A DNA stretch of 64,000 bases. Source: an uncultured Microbacterium sp. Lineage in GTDB: Bacteria; Actinomycetota; Actinomycetes; Actinomycetales; Microbacteriaceae. Numbering within the stretch: the first letter of the stretch is position 1; each line of letters opens with the position of its first letter. Shown in pieces: positions 39,306 to 48,105 of this stretch. Location: assembly GCF_943912325.1 (NCBI RefSeq), contig NZ_CALTTX010000002.1:1-64000 (forward strand), in the 5' to 3' direction. The notes beneath the pieces are model-generated. The model ran no database searches. It saw only the letters and a program-made list of their open reading frames with translations, and was not told the origin of the DNA. The translations under genes were made by a program, and so were the position numbers.

Positions 39306-39920
39306 GTGAGGGCACTGACGCGGTTTCTGTATCTGGTGAGACACGGCGAGCATCAAGACGCGGAGTACGGGTTGGCTGACGGTCCGCTCTCTGCCCGCGG
39401 TGTGCGGCAGGCATCCTTGCTGGCCGATCGCCTCTCGGGCGTGCCGTTCGATTCGGTCGTGCACTCGCCGCTTGCGCGAGCCGCCGAGACGGCGCGCATT
39501 TTGAAGGAACGGATGCCGGCGGTCGAGCTCCAACCGTCGTCATTGCTGTTCGACTGCGTGCCGAGCGGAATGACGGCCGATGCGCCGAGTGCCTACGCGT
39601 CGTTCTTCACCTCGTTCACCGAATTCGAGATCGATGCGGGTCGCGCGCAGATGGGCGACGCCGTTTCCGAGTACCTCTCGGGTGCGAACCTCGAGAAGCA
39701 CCGCCTGCTCGTCACGCACAACTTCGTCATCGGATGGTTCGTGCGTGAGGTGCTGCAGGCTCCCGACTGGCGGTGGATGACCCTCAATCAGGCGCACTGC
39801 GGGCTCACGGTGCTCGCCCGCAAACAGGGGCGCCCGTGGACCGTGCTGTCGTTCAACGACGTCGCACACTTGCCGTTCGAGCTGCGCACGGGCATGCCCG
39901 ACGACTTCGTGCTCGTCTGA
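39306..39920 (+). CDS. Histidine phosphatase family protein (phosphoglycerate mutase-like)
   Basis: A 204-residue protein with the catalytic R-H-G motif in FLYLVRHGEHQD (His at about residue 12), the second site SPLARAAETARIL, and the second catalytic His in LLVTHNFVIGWFV. This is the branch-1 histidine phosphatase superfamily; it includes cofactor-dependent phosphoglycerate mutases and many small-molecule phosphatases. The short length and missing mutase loops favour a phosphatase. GTG 39306 follows TTTTGGGG. The frame is open upstream to 39225, without homology. It is followed convergently by the GNAT gene. Confidence 0.9.
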   Translation: MRALTRFLYLVRHGEHQDAEYGLADGPLSARGVRQASLLADRLSGVPFDSVVHSPLARAAETARILKERMPAVELQPSSLLFDCVPSGMTADAPSAYASFFTSFTEFEIDAGRAQMGDAVSEYLSGANLEKHRLLVTHNFVIGWFVREVLQAPDWRWMTLNQAHCGLTVLARKQGRPWTVLSFNDVAHLPFELRTGMPDDFVLV

Positions 39921-39947
39921 GGCGGGGGCAGGCGGCTGTTCGTCGGG

Positions 39948-40463
39948 TCAGGCGAGGAGCTTGCCGTACCAGCGGGTCGCGTTGGGGTTGTCGTTGTAGG
40001 GCTCGATCGCGGTGAAGCCGCTCGCGGCGTAGAGACCGCCCGCCGCTTCGAGGCTGTGGTGGGTGTCGAGCACGAGTTCCGCCGCGCCGAAGGCACGTGC
40101 GCGGGCCTCGAGGTCTTCGAGAACGGCGCGCCCCCAACCGCGGCCTCGGCCGATCGGGCGCACATACAGGTGCTTCACCTCGTAGCGGGTGCCCGCCGGG
40201 CCGTCGGGGACGCGACGGATGCCGCCGATCGCGACGGGTTGCGCGTGCACCGGGGCAGCCTCAGTCGAGGAGGCCTCACCCGAGGCATCCTCACTCCACT
40301 CTCCGACGAGAAAGACGCCCTTCGGCTCGACGAAGACCGCCGGGTCGGGGAACGTCGTGACGTACCCGCCGCCGGGAAAGATCTCGGCGCGGAGCGCGAA
40401 ATACTCCGCGAGCAGTTCGTGAGCCGAGGCGGCATCGGCGGGGGTGGGAACGAGGTGCAGCAC
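39948..40463 (-). CDS. GNAT family N-acetyltransferase
   Basis: A 171-residue acetyltransferase. The acetyl-CoA site is in YVRPIGRGRGWGRAVLEDLEARA (R/Q-x-x-G-x-G-x-A type), with the following strand ELVLDTHHSLEAAGGLYAASGF. The acceptor cannot be predicted. GTG 40463 lies 6 nt from a TAGCCT box (plus-strand 40470-40475), so translation is probably leaderless. The middle of the protein has an A/S/E-rich insert (SEDASGEASSTEAAP) that looks like a flexible loop. Confidence 0.9.
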   Translation of the reverse strand: MLHLVPTPADAASAHELLAEYFALRAEIFPGGGYVTTFPDPAVFVEPKGVFLVGEWSEDASGEASSTEAAPVHAQPVAIGGIRRVPDGPAGTRYEVKHLYVRPIGRGRGWGRAVLEDLEARARAFGAAELVLDTHHSLEAAGGLYAASGFTAIEPYNDNPNATRWYGKLLA

Positions 40464-40506
40464 CTGTCCAGGCTACGCCGTGGCGATGCGAGCCCGCCGT
40501 CGCCGC

Positions 40507-40580
40507 GGTGACCGACGCGGTTACCGTCGCCGTCGCCGTCGCGGTTACCGTCACCGTCACCGTCGCTGTCACCGTCGCCG
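40507..40580. repeat. Hexanucleotide-type simple repeat (GTCGCC/GTCACC)
   Basis: About a dozen imperfect units of the CGTCRC type (ACCGTC, GCCGTC, GCGGTT) run from about 40507 to 40580, in the gap between the divergent GNAT and dapB genes, about 90 bp upstream of the dapB -10 box. No gene is seen in this 216-bp gap. Confidence 0.7.
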
Positions 40581-40679
40581 CACATCACAGGATGAATGCC
40601 GCGCGGTCGGTCGATTCGGGGGCTTTCGCGCGGCTGTCGACGAAAGCTTCCTGCACACCGCCGCCCGTAGACTGGTCGC

Positions 40680-41504
40680 ATGAGCGTGACGCGTGTGGCG
40701 ATCGTCGGGGGCACCGGCCGGCTCGGCTCCGTGGTGCGCGAAGTGATCGCGTCGCTCGATGACTTCGACGAGCACGCCGTGCTCGGCTCGGCCGATGACA
40801 TCTCACTGATCGACGGCGCCGACCTCGTCATCGACGTCTCGACGCCGGCCGTCTCGATCGATGTCGTTCGCGCCGCGATCGAACGCGGCATCAACGTGCT
40901 CGTCGGCACCTCGGGGTGGTCACAGGAGCGCATCGCGCTCGTGCGGCCGCTCGCCGAGGCATCCGGAACCGGCGTCGTTTTCATCCCCAACTTCTCGTTC
41001 GGATCCGTCATCGGCACGGCGCTTTCGGCTGCCGCGGCGCCCTTCTTCCCCTCGATCGAGATCATTGAGGCGCATCACGAGCGCAAGGTCGATTCGCCGA
41101 GCGGCACGGCCGTGCGCACGGCCGAACTCGTCGCGGCGGCGCGTTCGAACGTCGGTCCCGTCGACGCGCCGTACGCCGACCAGCGGGCTCGTGGGCAGCG
41201 TGTCGCGAGCGTGCCCGTGCATTCTCTGCGCCGCCCCGGCGTCATCGCCCGCCAAGAGGTCTTGCTCTCGGGCCCGGGCGAGACGCTCTCGATCGTGCAC
41301 GACACGGTCGATTCCGCCCTCGCCTACGCCCCCGGGATCGCGCTCGCTGCGCGGGCCGCGGTCGACGCGCGAGGCGTGATCGTGGGACTCGACTCGTTCA
41401 TCGATATCGGTCTGCGCTTGCCGGGCGCACGCGCGCGCGGGGGCGCCGACGGCGTCGACGAGGGCGATGTGCCGGGGCAGGTCGCGCGTGCAACGAGCGC
41501 CTGA
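40680..41504 (+). CDS. dapB: 4-hydroxy-tetrahydrodipicolinate reductase
   Basis: DapB reduces the DapA product with NAD(P)H in the diaminopimelate/lysine pathway. The 274-residue protein has the N-terminal dinucleotide-binding loop VAIVGGTGRLGS, VDVST-type VIDVSTP, GTSGWS, and the signature EAHHERKVDSPSGTA with catalytic His and Lys. The C-terminal 30 residues are extra and probably disordered (GARARGGADGVDEG). ATG 40680 follows TAGACT (40668-40673) by 6 nt. dapA is about 6 kb downstream, so they are not one operon. Confidence 0.94.
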   Translation: MSVTRVAIVGGTGRLGSVVREVIASLDDFDEHAVLGSADDISLIDGADLVIDVSTPAVSIDVVRAAIERGINVLVGTSGWSQERIALVRPLAEASGTGVVFIPNFSFGSVIGTALSAAAAPFFPSIEIIEAHHERKVDSPSGTAVRTAELVAAARSNVGPVDAPYADQRARGQRVASVPVHSLRRPGVIARQEVLLSGPGETLSIVHDTVDSALAYAPGIALAARAAVDARGVIVGLDSFIDIGLRLPGARARGGADGVDEGDVPGQVARATSA

Positions 41505-41522
41505 ACTCGACCGGATGCTCGC

Positions 41523-41981
41523 ATGAGAGCGCGCATCGGGGTCGCCATCATGGCCGTGCTGTTGCTCGGCTACATCGTGCTCGTCGGGGAACGCGCGGTC
41601 GTGCTCATCGGCACGCGTAACGGCGTCGCGATCGCGATGGGCATCGCGCTCATCGTGTTGCCGCTCGTCGCGGTCTGGGCGCTCGCGCGCGAGCTGTGGT
41701 TCGGCTGGCGCGCGCAGCGCGTGGGGGAGCGGCTCGCGGCCGAGAGCGGGCTACCCACCGACGAGGTCGAGATCCGTCCGTCGGGTGCGCCGACGCGGGA
41801 GGCCGGCGACGCGGTGTTCCCGCAGTACCGCGAGGCGGTTGAGGCAGCGCCCGAAGACTGGCGCGCGTGGTATCGCCTGGGCCTCGTGTACGACGCCGCG
41901 GGCGACCGACGCCGCGCCCGGGCCGCCGTGCGTCAGGCGATCTCGTTCGAACGCGCCGAGCGCCGCGCGGATCGCACCTGA
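41523..41981 (+). CDS. Membrane-anchored protein with a TPR-like tail (unknown function)
   Basis: A 152-residue protein with two hydrophobic helices (about 5-22 and 36-55) and a soluble C-terminal part of about 85 residues. The end, DWRAWYRLGLVYDAAGDRRRARAAVRQAISF, looks like one tetratricopeptide repeat. It starts 19 nt after dapB and probably shares its transcript. Proteins of this type are common in Microbacteriaceae with no assigned function. Confidence 0.85.
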   Translation: MRARIGVAIMAVLLLGYIVLVGERAVVLIGTRNGVAIAMGIALIVLPLVAVWALARELWFGWRAQRVGERLAAESGLPTDEVEIRPSGAPTREAGDAVFPQYREAVEAAPEDWRAWYRLGLVYDAAGDRRRARAAVRQAISFERAERRADRT

Positions 41982-42061
41982 GCTCTTCTCCGACGCGTCG
42001 TCGACGGACGGCGGCGCTCCGCGGGCGGGCGGAGACCCCCGCGGCGCGAGCCGCGCGTTCG

Positions 42062-42976
42062 TCAGTCGCGTGCGGGAATCGCCGCCGAAACGGCGTCCGA
42101 GACGGTGGGATGCCGGAACGTGAATCCCGTCTCGTTGAGTACCGCGGGTACGACGTGCGCGTCGGTGAGCAGCACGTCGTCGGCGAACGTGCGGCCGAGC
42201 AGTAGCTTGAGTCCGAGCTTCGGCGCGCGCACCAGATAGGGCTTTTGCAGCCGCATCGCGACGGCGAAGCCGAGATCGTTCTGCGTCGCGCGGGTCGGTC
42301 CCGTCAGGTTCACCGGCCCCGCGATCTCGTGGTCGATGACGTGGCGGATTGCACGCACCTCGTCGTCGAGCGAGATCCACGGCCACACTTGGCGCCCCGA
42401 GCTGAGCGGGCCGGCGACGCCCGCCCGCGTGAGTGCGATGAGCGGCTTCAGCACCCCCTCGGGGTGCACGACGGGTGCCGTGCGCAGCAGGGCAACGCGC
42501 GACCCGCCAGCGCTGGCGCGCTCGGCCGTCGACTCCCACTCACGGCAGAGGTCCGCGAGGAACCCGGCTCCGCCGGGGGAGCGTTCGTCGACCGTCTCAC
42601 CCGGGAACGCGCCATAGAACCCCGTCGCGCTCGCCGAGACGAACGCGGGCGTGCCCTCCGCGTGCGCGACCGCTTCGGCGAGCACACGGGTCGGGGTGAG
42701 ACGTGACCACACCAGTTCGCTGCGGTAGCGCGGCGTCCAGGGCAGATGCCCGATGCTCGCGCCGTTCAGCGCCACGACGGCGGAGGCGCCCGCGAGCACG
42801 GCGGGGTCGAGCGGGCCGCGGTAGGGATCCCAGGCGTGTTCGGTGGGATGCTGCGGGGCACGGCGCACGAGCGTGTGTACTTCGACGCCGTCACCCCGCA
42901 GCGACTCGGCGAGGGCGCGGCCGATGAGTCCGCTCGCACCCGCGAGCACGACGCGCCGCGCCGAGAAATCACTCAT
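42062..42976 (-). CDS. TIGR01777-type NAD(P)-dependent epimerase-like protein
   Basis: A 304-residue extended-SDR family protein (YfcH/cell-division inhibitor SulA-like in old annotations). The N-terminal Rossmann loop is VVLAGASGLIGRALAESL; VVALNGASIG and SASATGFYG follow. The C-terminal half (TLRP-like ALLRTAPVVHPEGVLKPL, then VNLTGPTRATQNDLGFAVA and LLLGRTFADDVLLTDAHVVPAVLNETGF) is diagnostic of TIGR01777/DUF1731. Substrate unknown. ATG 42976 overlaps the stop codon of the OsmC gene (ATGA), so the two are translationally coupled. Confidence 0.92.
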   Translation of the reverse strand: MSDFSARRVVLAGASGLIGRALAESLRGDGVEVHTLVRRAPQHPTEHAWDPYRGPLDPAVLAGASAVVALNGASIGHLPWTPRYRSELVWSRLTPTRVLAEAVAHAEGTPAFVSASATGFYGAFPGETVDERSPGGAGFLADLCREWESTAERASAGGSRVALLRTAPVVHPEGVLKPLIALTRAGVAGPLSSGRQVWPWISLDDEVRAIRHVIDHEIAGPVNLTGPTRATQNDLGFAVAMRLQKPYLVRAPKLGLKLLLGRTFADDVLLTDAHVVPAVLNETGFTFRHPTVSDAVSAAIPARD

Positions 42977-43398
42977 GCGAGCGTCGCCTCCAGGGTGATC
43001 TCGATTCCCGAGAGTGCGGCCGAGACGGGGCATCCGGCCTTCGCCTCGTTCGCCAGCCGGTCGAAGTCCGCCGCGTCCAAACCGGGGACGACGGCGCTGA
43101 CGTTCAGGTGGCTGCCCGTGATGCCCGTGCCGGGGATGAACGACACCGATGCGGTTGTCTCGATCGATTCGGCCGGCGTGCCGTTCTCGGCGAGCGCGTG
43201 CGCGAACGCCATCGAGAAGCACGACGAGTGCGCTGCCGCGATCAGCTCTTCAGGGGTCGTGACCGAGGTCGAGCCCTCGCTCCGCGCCTTCCAGTTGACG
43301 GGCAACGGGCCCTGGTTCGAGCTTTCGAGCGCAACCTCGCCCGAGCCTTCGAAAAGCGTGCCCTTCCAGACGGTGCTTGCCTCACTCGTGATCGCCAT
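42973..43398 (-). CDS. OsmC-family peroxiredoxin
   Basis: A 141-residue OsmC/Ohr-type thiol peroxidase. Peroxidatic Cys60 (ELIAAAHSSCFSM) and resolving Cys123 (EAKAGCPVS) are both present, so it should reduce organic hydroperoxides. Length and motif spacing fit the OsmC rather than the Ohr branch. It starts at ATG 43398 after GGAGGA, with a TAGGCT box further upstream. It is co-transcribed with the TIGR01777 gene. Confidence 0.93.
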   Translation of the reverse strand: MAITSEASTVWKGTLFEGSGEVALESSNQGPLPVNWKARSEGSTSVTTPEELIAAAHSSCFSMAFAHALAENGTPAESIETTASVSFIPGTGITGSHLNVSAVVPGLDAADFDRLANEAKAGCPVSAALSGIEITLEATLA

Positions 43399-43566
43399 GA
43401 CGTCCTCCGCTTGTCGCGTCTGCGCAGGCGGTCGCCTGCGTCTCGGACACCAGCCTACGAAGGGGATACGACACGCCGGAAGGGGTTGACATCACGTTCG
43501 TCGAGTCCCGAGCGGGACTGCGCGGGGTGCGCTGTCCGCCGGTGCTTCAGCAGGAGTGCGGATGCC

Positions 43567-44088
43567 TCAAGCGCGCGCCCTCTCGGCTCGCCCGAGCACA
43601 CCGGCGCGTTGCAGCAACAGGTAGAGCTCGCAGCCGAGGCAGAAGTTGAAAGCGGCGTTGAGGAACGCGGCAACGAGCGCCGCCGCGGCGGCGATGACGA
43701 GCGCCCACGGCATACCGGCGAGGTGGAGCACCAGGCCGATCGCGGTGACGAGCAGGCCGACGCCCTGCGCGAAGCGCGGCGGGTGCGGATCTTCGAGTTC
43801 GCTCGGCGGCGACAGGCGCGGGCGCACGAAGCGACGGAAGATCGCGCCCCACGGCGCGGTCGCGGGCGAGGTCACGCCCCAGACGAAGAGCGCGGCGACG
43901 ATGGCCAGCGCGACGAATCCGGGGTCGGCGATCCGCTCGCCGAGAGTCACGGAGGCCGCACGGGACGAGGTGCCCACGAGCGCGAGCAGCAGCGAAATCA
44001 CGAGCAGCACGGTCGTGATCGTCGCGGCGAAGCGGGGGCCGCGCGGGTCGATGCCGGCGGGCTTCGGGGACGGGGTGGTCTCAGGCAT
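43567..44088 (-). CDS. DUF4395 membrane protein
   Basis: A 173-residue DUF4395 protein with four hydrophobic helices and the family's FNAAFNFCLGCELY motif, in which two cysteines (C-x-x-C) sit in or near the last helix. DUF4395 genes usually accompany thioredoxin-like genes, as here, and a role in thiol redox or copper/sulfur handling is suspected but unproven. ATG 44088 overlaps the end of the upstream thioredoxin-like gene by 8 nt. Confidence 0.9.
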   Translation of the reverse strand: MPETTPSPKPAGIDPRGPRFAATITTVLLVISLLLALVGTSSRAASVTLGERIADPGFVALAIVAALFVWGVTSPATAPWGAIFRRFVRPRLSPPSELEDPHPPRFAQGVGLLVTAIGLVLHLAGMPWALVIAAAAALVAAFLNAAFNFCLGCELYLLLQRAGVLGRAERARA

Positions 44089-44554
44089 CCGTGTTCTCCA
44101 GTGATCGTGCGGAAGAAGATGAGGTCTGGGTGACGCCCAGCGCGTCGAGTTCGGCGCCGACGCGTTGGGGGTGGGCGTCGCCGTGGAAGCGCGCGCGCAC
44201 ACGGCCGGACGGGTCGACGACGAGCACCGTCGGCGTCTGCCGTACGTCGAACTGCTTGGTGAGGTCGGGGCGGTGGGTCAGATCGACCTCGGCGTGCACG
44301 ACGCCCGGGCGCCCCGCCGCGAGCGACGTCAGAGCCCGGCGAACCCCCGGGCATCGGGCGCAATACTCGGTGCTGAACTGCACGAGGGTTGCGGTGCCGC
44401 CGAGGCGGGTGCCGATGACGTCGGGGGTGATCTCGGGAGCATCCGTCCGCTCTTCGCGGGTCACACGCCCACGCCGTGCGCGCAGAACGAGCCCGAGCGC
44501 TGTGGCAACGGCCAGCACCCCGAGCACGACGACTGCGGCGACGAGCGGATCCAT
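44081..44554 (-). CDS. Membrane-anchored thioredoxin-like protein
   Basis: A 157-residue protein with one N-terminal hydrophobic helix (LVAAVVVLGVLAVATALGLVL) and a thioredoxin fold. The active-site CxxC is YCARCPG, followed by the cis-Pro region RQTPTVLVVDP. It is probably anchored in the membrane with the redox domain either outside or inside; a short positively charged stretch after the helix favours inside. ATG 44554 follows TAGCGT (plus-strand 44562-44567) by 7 nt. It is coupled to the DUF4395 gene, a known pairing. Confidence 0.9.
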   Translation of the reverse strand: MDPLVAAVVVLGVLAVATALGLVLRARRGRVTREERTDAPEITPDVIGTRLGGTATLVQFSTEYCARCPGVRRALTSLAAGRPGVVHAEVDLTHRPDLTKQFDVRQTPTVLVVDPSGRVRARFHGDAHPQRVGAELDALGVTQTSSSSARSLENTDA

Positions 44555-44686
44555 GGATTCAACGCTAGAGGTCACCAACGACACGCGGGCGGAAACGACG
44601 AACAATGACGGAATGGATGCCGGGTGTCGCGCCGCGTTCCGCGCGGTTCGCCCGCCATGTCGTACCCCGCCGGTAGTGTGGCGAAC

Positions 44687-45532
44687 GTGACCGAGAACCC
44701 TGCTGCATCCGCCTCCGCGACGACGTCGGCGCCCGTGCCGACCCCGTACGAAGACCTGTTGCGCGACGTACTCGAGAACGGCGTGCACAAAGACGACCGC
44801 ACCGGCACGGGCACGACGAGTCTTTTCGGCCGGCAGATTCGCTTCGATCTCTCGCAGGGCTTTCCGCTCGTCACGACGAAGCGGGTTCATCTGAAGTCGA
44901 TCGTCTACGAACTGCTGTGGTTCTTGCGCGGCGAATCGAACGTCGGGTGGTTGCGCGAGCATGGCGTCACGATTTGGGACGAGTGGGCCGATGCCTCGGG
45001 CGATCTGGGTCCCGTCTACGGCGTGCAGTGGCGCTCGTGGCCGACGCCCGACGGCGGCCACATTGACCAGATCAGCGACGTCATCGCGCAGATCCGGGCA
45101 AACCCCGACTCGCGGCGGCTCATCGTCTCGGCCTGGAACCCCGCCGACATCCCCGACATGGCGCTCGCTCCCTGCCACGCGTTCTTCCAGTTCTACGTCG
45201 CCGACGGCAAGCTGTCGTGCCAGCTCTATCAGCGCAGCGCAGACATGTTTCTCGGCGTCCCGTTCAACATCGCCTCGTACGCCCTCTTGACGCTGATGAT
45301 CGCGCAGCAGACCGGTCTCGAACCGGGTGATTTCGTTTGGACCGGCGGCGACTGCCACATCTACGACAACCACGTCGAGCAAGTGCGCGAGCAGCTTTCT
45401 CGCGAGGCGTATCCGGCCCCGACGCTGCACTTCGCGCGACGCCCCGAGACGGTCTTCGACTACACGTTCGATGACATCGTCATCGAGGGCTACCAGCACC
45501 ACCCGGCAATCCGCGCCGCCGTTGCCGTCTGA
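44687..45532 (+). CDS. thyA: Thymidylate synthase
   Basis: ThyA methylates dUMP to dTMP using methylene-tetrahydrofolate. The 281-residue protein has an extra N-terminal stretch of about 22 residues, then DDRTGTGTTSLFGRQ, the folate/dUMP motifs VYELLWFLRGESN and the catalytic Cys in LAPCHAFFQFY, followed by RSADMFLGVPFNIASYALL. GTG 44687 follows TAGTGT (44674-44679) by 7 nt; the frame is open upstream to 44624. folA begins 27 nt after its stop codon, the usual thyA-folA pair. Confidence 0.96.
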   Translation: MTENPAASASATTSAPVPTPYEDLLRDVLENGVHKDDRTGTGTTSLFGRQIRFDLSQGFPLVTTKRVHLKSIVYELLWFLRGESNVGWLREHGVTIWDEWADASGDLGPVYGVQWRSWPTPDGGHIDQISDVIAQIRANPDSRRLIVSAWNPADIPDMALAPCHAFFQFYVADGKLSCQLYQRSADMFLGVPFNIASYALLTLMIAQQTGLEPGDFVWTGGDCHIYDNHVEQVREQLSREAYPAPTLHFARRPETVFDYTFDDIVIEGYQHHPAIRAAVAV

Positions 45533-45559
45533 CATCGACGTGATCACGGAGGGGTGGCG

Positions 45560-46084
45560 ATGGACATCGGGCTGATCTGGGCGCAAGCGCACGATGGCGT
45601 GATCGGTGCCCGGGGAGCGATGCCGTGGCACGTGCCCGAAGACCTCGCGCACTTCAAGCAGATCACGCTCGGGCACCCCGTCGTGATGGGGCGGCGCACA
45701 TGGGAATCCTTTCCCGAGCGGTTTCGCCCGCTGCCCGGGCGCCGCAACATCGTCGTCACGCGCGATGCCGGCTGGATCGCCGATGGTGCGGAACGCGCCG
45801 GATCGCTCGATGAGGCGCTGTCGCTCGCGAGCGAGACGGGCGCCGAGGTCGCCTGGATCATCGGGGGCGGCCAGCTCTATGCCGAGGCCATCGCGCGAGC
45901 CGACGTGCTCGAGGTGACCGAGCTCGACCTCACGGTCGCGGGCGATACGCATGCTCCCGCGCCTGACGGCTTCGACATCGTCGCGCGCGATCCCGAATCG
46001 GGGTGGCATTCGTCGACCAGCGGGATTCCCTTCCGCTATCTCACCTATGCGGCTGCCGGCGCCGAGCGCGCCACGACGATCTGA
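45560..46084 (+). CDS. folA: Dihydrofolate reductase
   Basis: Reduces dihydrofolate, the product of ThyA. The 174-residue protein has IGLIWAQAHDGVIGARGAMPWHVPEDLAHFK (active-site Trp-His-x-Pro-Glu-Asp), VVMGRRTWES, and IIGGGQLYAEA. The acidic residue that protonates the pteridine is Asp in VPEDLAH. ATG 45560 follows GGAGGGG with correct spacing; GTG 45554 lies inside that site. It is co-transcribed with thyA. Just after the stop codon, an ACGACGATCTGAACC unit is repeated twice in the short gap before the SDR gene. Confidence 0.94.
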   Translation: MDIGLIWAQAHDGVIGARGAMPWHVPEDLAHFKQITLGHPVVMGRRTWESFPERFRPLPGRRNIVVTRDAGWIADGAERAGSLDEALSLASETGAEVAWIIGGGQLYAEAIARADVLEVTELDLTVAGDTHAPAPDGFDIVARDPESGWHSSTSGIPFRYLTYAAAGAERATTI

Positions 46085-46148
46085 ACCACGACGATCTGAA
46101 CCACCGCCGATCCGAACCGACGTCAACGATGACACCCGAGGAGCGCAC

Positions 46149-46913
46149 ATGACACGCACGGCACTCGTCACAGGAGCGAGTTCAGGGCTCGGCACGGAGT
46201 ACGCGCGCCAGCTCGCGCACCGCGGCATGAACCTCGTGCTCGTTGGGCGCGACGCGGCGGCACTCGAGCGCGTCGCCGACGACGTTCGCGCGGCCGGCCG
46301 CAAGGCCGAGGTACTGCGCGCCGACCTGCTCGACTCCGACGACCTCGCGGCGGTCACCGCACGCGTGGCCGATTCGCAGCATCCCATCGACATGCTCGTC
46401 AACAACGCCGGAATCGGGCTCTCGCTCGCGTTCCACCGCAACGACATCGACGACGAGGTCGGCCACTTGCGCCTGCACGTCGAAGTGCCCATGCGACTCA
46501 TGCGCGCCGCGCTCCCCGTCATGCTCGAGCGCGGGAGCGGGCGCATCATCAACGTCGCCTCGGTCGCAGCCTTCGTTCCGCGCACGACGTATGGCGCGGC
46601 CAAGAGCTGGCTCGTGTCGTTCTCGCGCTGGGCGAACGCGACCTACGCACCGCGGGGCGTGACGGTGACAGCCGTCTGCCCCGGTTTCGTCCACACGAAC
46701 TTCCACGAGCGCCTGGGCCTGCCGCCGGGAGAAGAGGGGATCGCGAAGTGGATGTGGCTCGACGCGCCGTTCGTCGTGCGCGCGTCGCTCCGCGATGTTG
46801 CTCGGGGGCGCGCTGTCTCGATCCCCTCGGTGCGCTACAAGGTGCTCGCGTGGGCGGGCCGCAATCTGCCCGGTCGCCTCACGATTGCGGCCGGTACCCG
46901 AGGGCGGCGATGA
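46149..46913 (+). CDS. Short-chain dehydrogenase/reductase
   Basis: A 254-residue classical SDR. NAD(P) loop ALVTGASSGLG near the N-terminus, NNAGIG, catalytic Ser in INVASVAAF, and Y-x-x-x-K in TYGAAKSW. A basic residue in GRDAAALERVAD after strand 2 suggests NADP. Substrate unknown; the family includes oxidoreductases of fatty-acyl or small carbonyl compounds. ATG 46149 follows CGAGGAGCG. It lies between folA and dapA without an obvious link to either. Confidence 0.91.
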   Translation: MTRTALVTGASSGLGTEYARQLAHRGMNLVLVGRDAAALERVADDVRAAGRKAEVLRADLLDSDDLAAVTARVADSQHPIDMLVNNAGIGLSLAFHRNDIDDEVGHLRLHVEVPMRLMRAALPVMLERGSGRIINVASVAAFVPRTTYGAAKSWLVSFSRWANATYAPRGVTVTAVCPGFVHTNFHERLGLPPGEEGIAKWMWLDAPFVVRASLRDVARGRAVSIPSVRYKVLAWAGRNLPGRLTIAAGTRGRR

Positions 46914-46981
46914 CGAACGGCGGCCGGTCATGCCGCGCGCCTCACGTGATCGAGCGCACGCGCACGCGATAGCCTGGAACC

Positions 46982-47959
46982 ATGACGCATCAGGGCAACC
47001 CTTTCGGTCAGGTGCTGGTCGCGCTCGTCACTCCGATGACGGCCGACGGCGAGGTCGATTGGCCCGCCGTCGAGAAGCACATGGATGCCGTCATCTCGGC
47101 CGGCGCCGACGGAATCGTCGTGACGGGAACGACGGGCGAGACCTCGACCCTCACGGACCCCGAGAAGCTGCGTCTCGTCGAGGTCGGCAAAGACGTCGCA
47201 GCGGGGCGCGCGAAGATCATCACGGGCGGCGGCTCGAACGAGACCGCCCACGCGATCGAGCTCTACAAGGCGAGCGAAAAGGCCGGCGCCGACGGCATCA
47301 TGATCGTCACGCCGTACTACAACAAGCCCACACAGGCCGGCATCCTGACGCACTTCCGCCTCGTCGCCGACGCGACCGACCTGCCGGTGATCCTCTACGA
47401 CATCCCGGGCCGCACGGGCGTGCCGATCAAGTACGAGACGATCCTGCGCCTCGCGAAGCACCCCAACATCCTCGCCGTGAAAGACGCCAAGGGCGACTTC
47501 TCCGAGGTCAGCCGCGTGCTCAACCAGACCGATCTGATGTACTTCTCGGGCGATGACGCGAACGTGTTGCCGCACCTGTCGATCGGCGCGGCGGGCCTGA
47601 TCGGCGTCACGGCCAACATCGCGGCCGCGCCGTACCGCGCGATCGTCGACGCCGTCAATCGCGGAGATCTCGCTGCCGCAACGGCGCAGCACCGCACGCT
47701 CGAGCCCCTCGTGCGCGCCACGATGACGCACGTTCCGGGTACCGTTTCGGCGAAGTACATCTTGCATGGTCTCGGCCGCATCGGCAGCCCGCGCGTGCGC
47801 CTGCCGCTCGTCGGTCCCGAAGAGTGGGAGGCCGCGCTCATCGAAGACGAGCTCGCCCTCGTGAAAGACGTGCAGGGCGTCGACTTCGGCAACTTCCGTC
47901 CCGACCGCAACGCGGCCGCGGGCGGAGCGCTCCCCAAGGTGCACGGTACGACGCGGTAA
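46982..47959 (+). CDS. dapA: 4-hydroxy-tetrahydrodipicolinate synthase
   Basis: DapA condenses pyruvate with aspartate semialdehyde, the first step of diaminopimelate/lysine synthesis. The 325-residue (beta/alpha)8 aldolase has the GTTGETSTL phosphate loop, TPYYNKPTQAG with the catalytic Tyr, YDIPGRTGV, and the Schiff-base Lys in ILAVKDAKGD. ATG 46982 follows TAGCCT (46970-46975) by 6 nt, so it is probably leaderless. rnj follows, a conserved actinobacterial order. Confidence 0.96.
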   Translation: MTHQGNPFGQVLVALVTPMTADGEVDWPAVEKHMDAVISAGADGIVVTGTTGETSTLTDPEKLRLVEVGKDVAAGRAKIITGGGSNETAHAIELYKASEKAGADGIMIVTPYYNKPTQAGILTHFRLVADATDLPVILYDIPGRTGVPIKYETILRLAKHPNILAVKDAKGDFSEVSRVLNQTDLMYFSGDDANVLPHLSIGAAGLIGVTANIAAAPYRAIVDAVNRGDLAAATAQHRTLEPLVRATMTHVPGTVSAKYILHGLGRIGSPRVRLPLVGPEEWEAALIEDELALVKDVQGVDFGNFRPDRNAAAGGALPKVHGTTR

Positions 47960-48105
47960 AACGCGCGCCCGGGTGCTCACCTCACGCACGACTCAGACAT
48001 GCGGCGACCGGCCGCCGAGATACCCGCCGGCACATCTGAACATCTCGCTCATGACAGAGCAATGACACGTGGATGCTGGCAGCCCCGGCATCCCGAAAGG
48101 CGCGC

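Noticed and set aside
40507..40580. CRISPR-like repeats
   Set aside because: Units are about 6 bp with no spacers of constant length and no cas genes; this is a simple repeat.
44081..46603. An 840-codon minus-strand open frame ending in the thioredoxin gene
   Set aside because: Only the last 157 codons (from ATG 44554) are a real thioredoxin-like gene; the rest is antisense to thyA, folA and the SDR gene.
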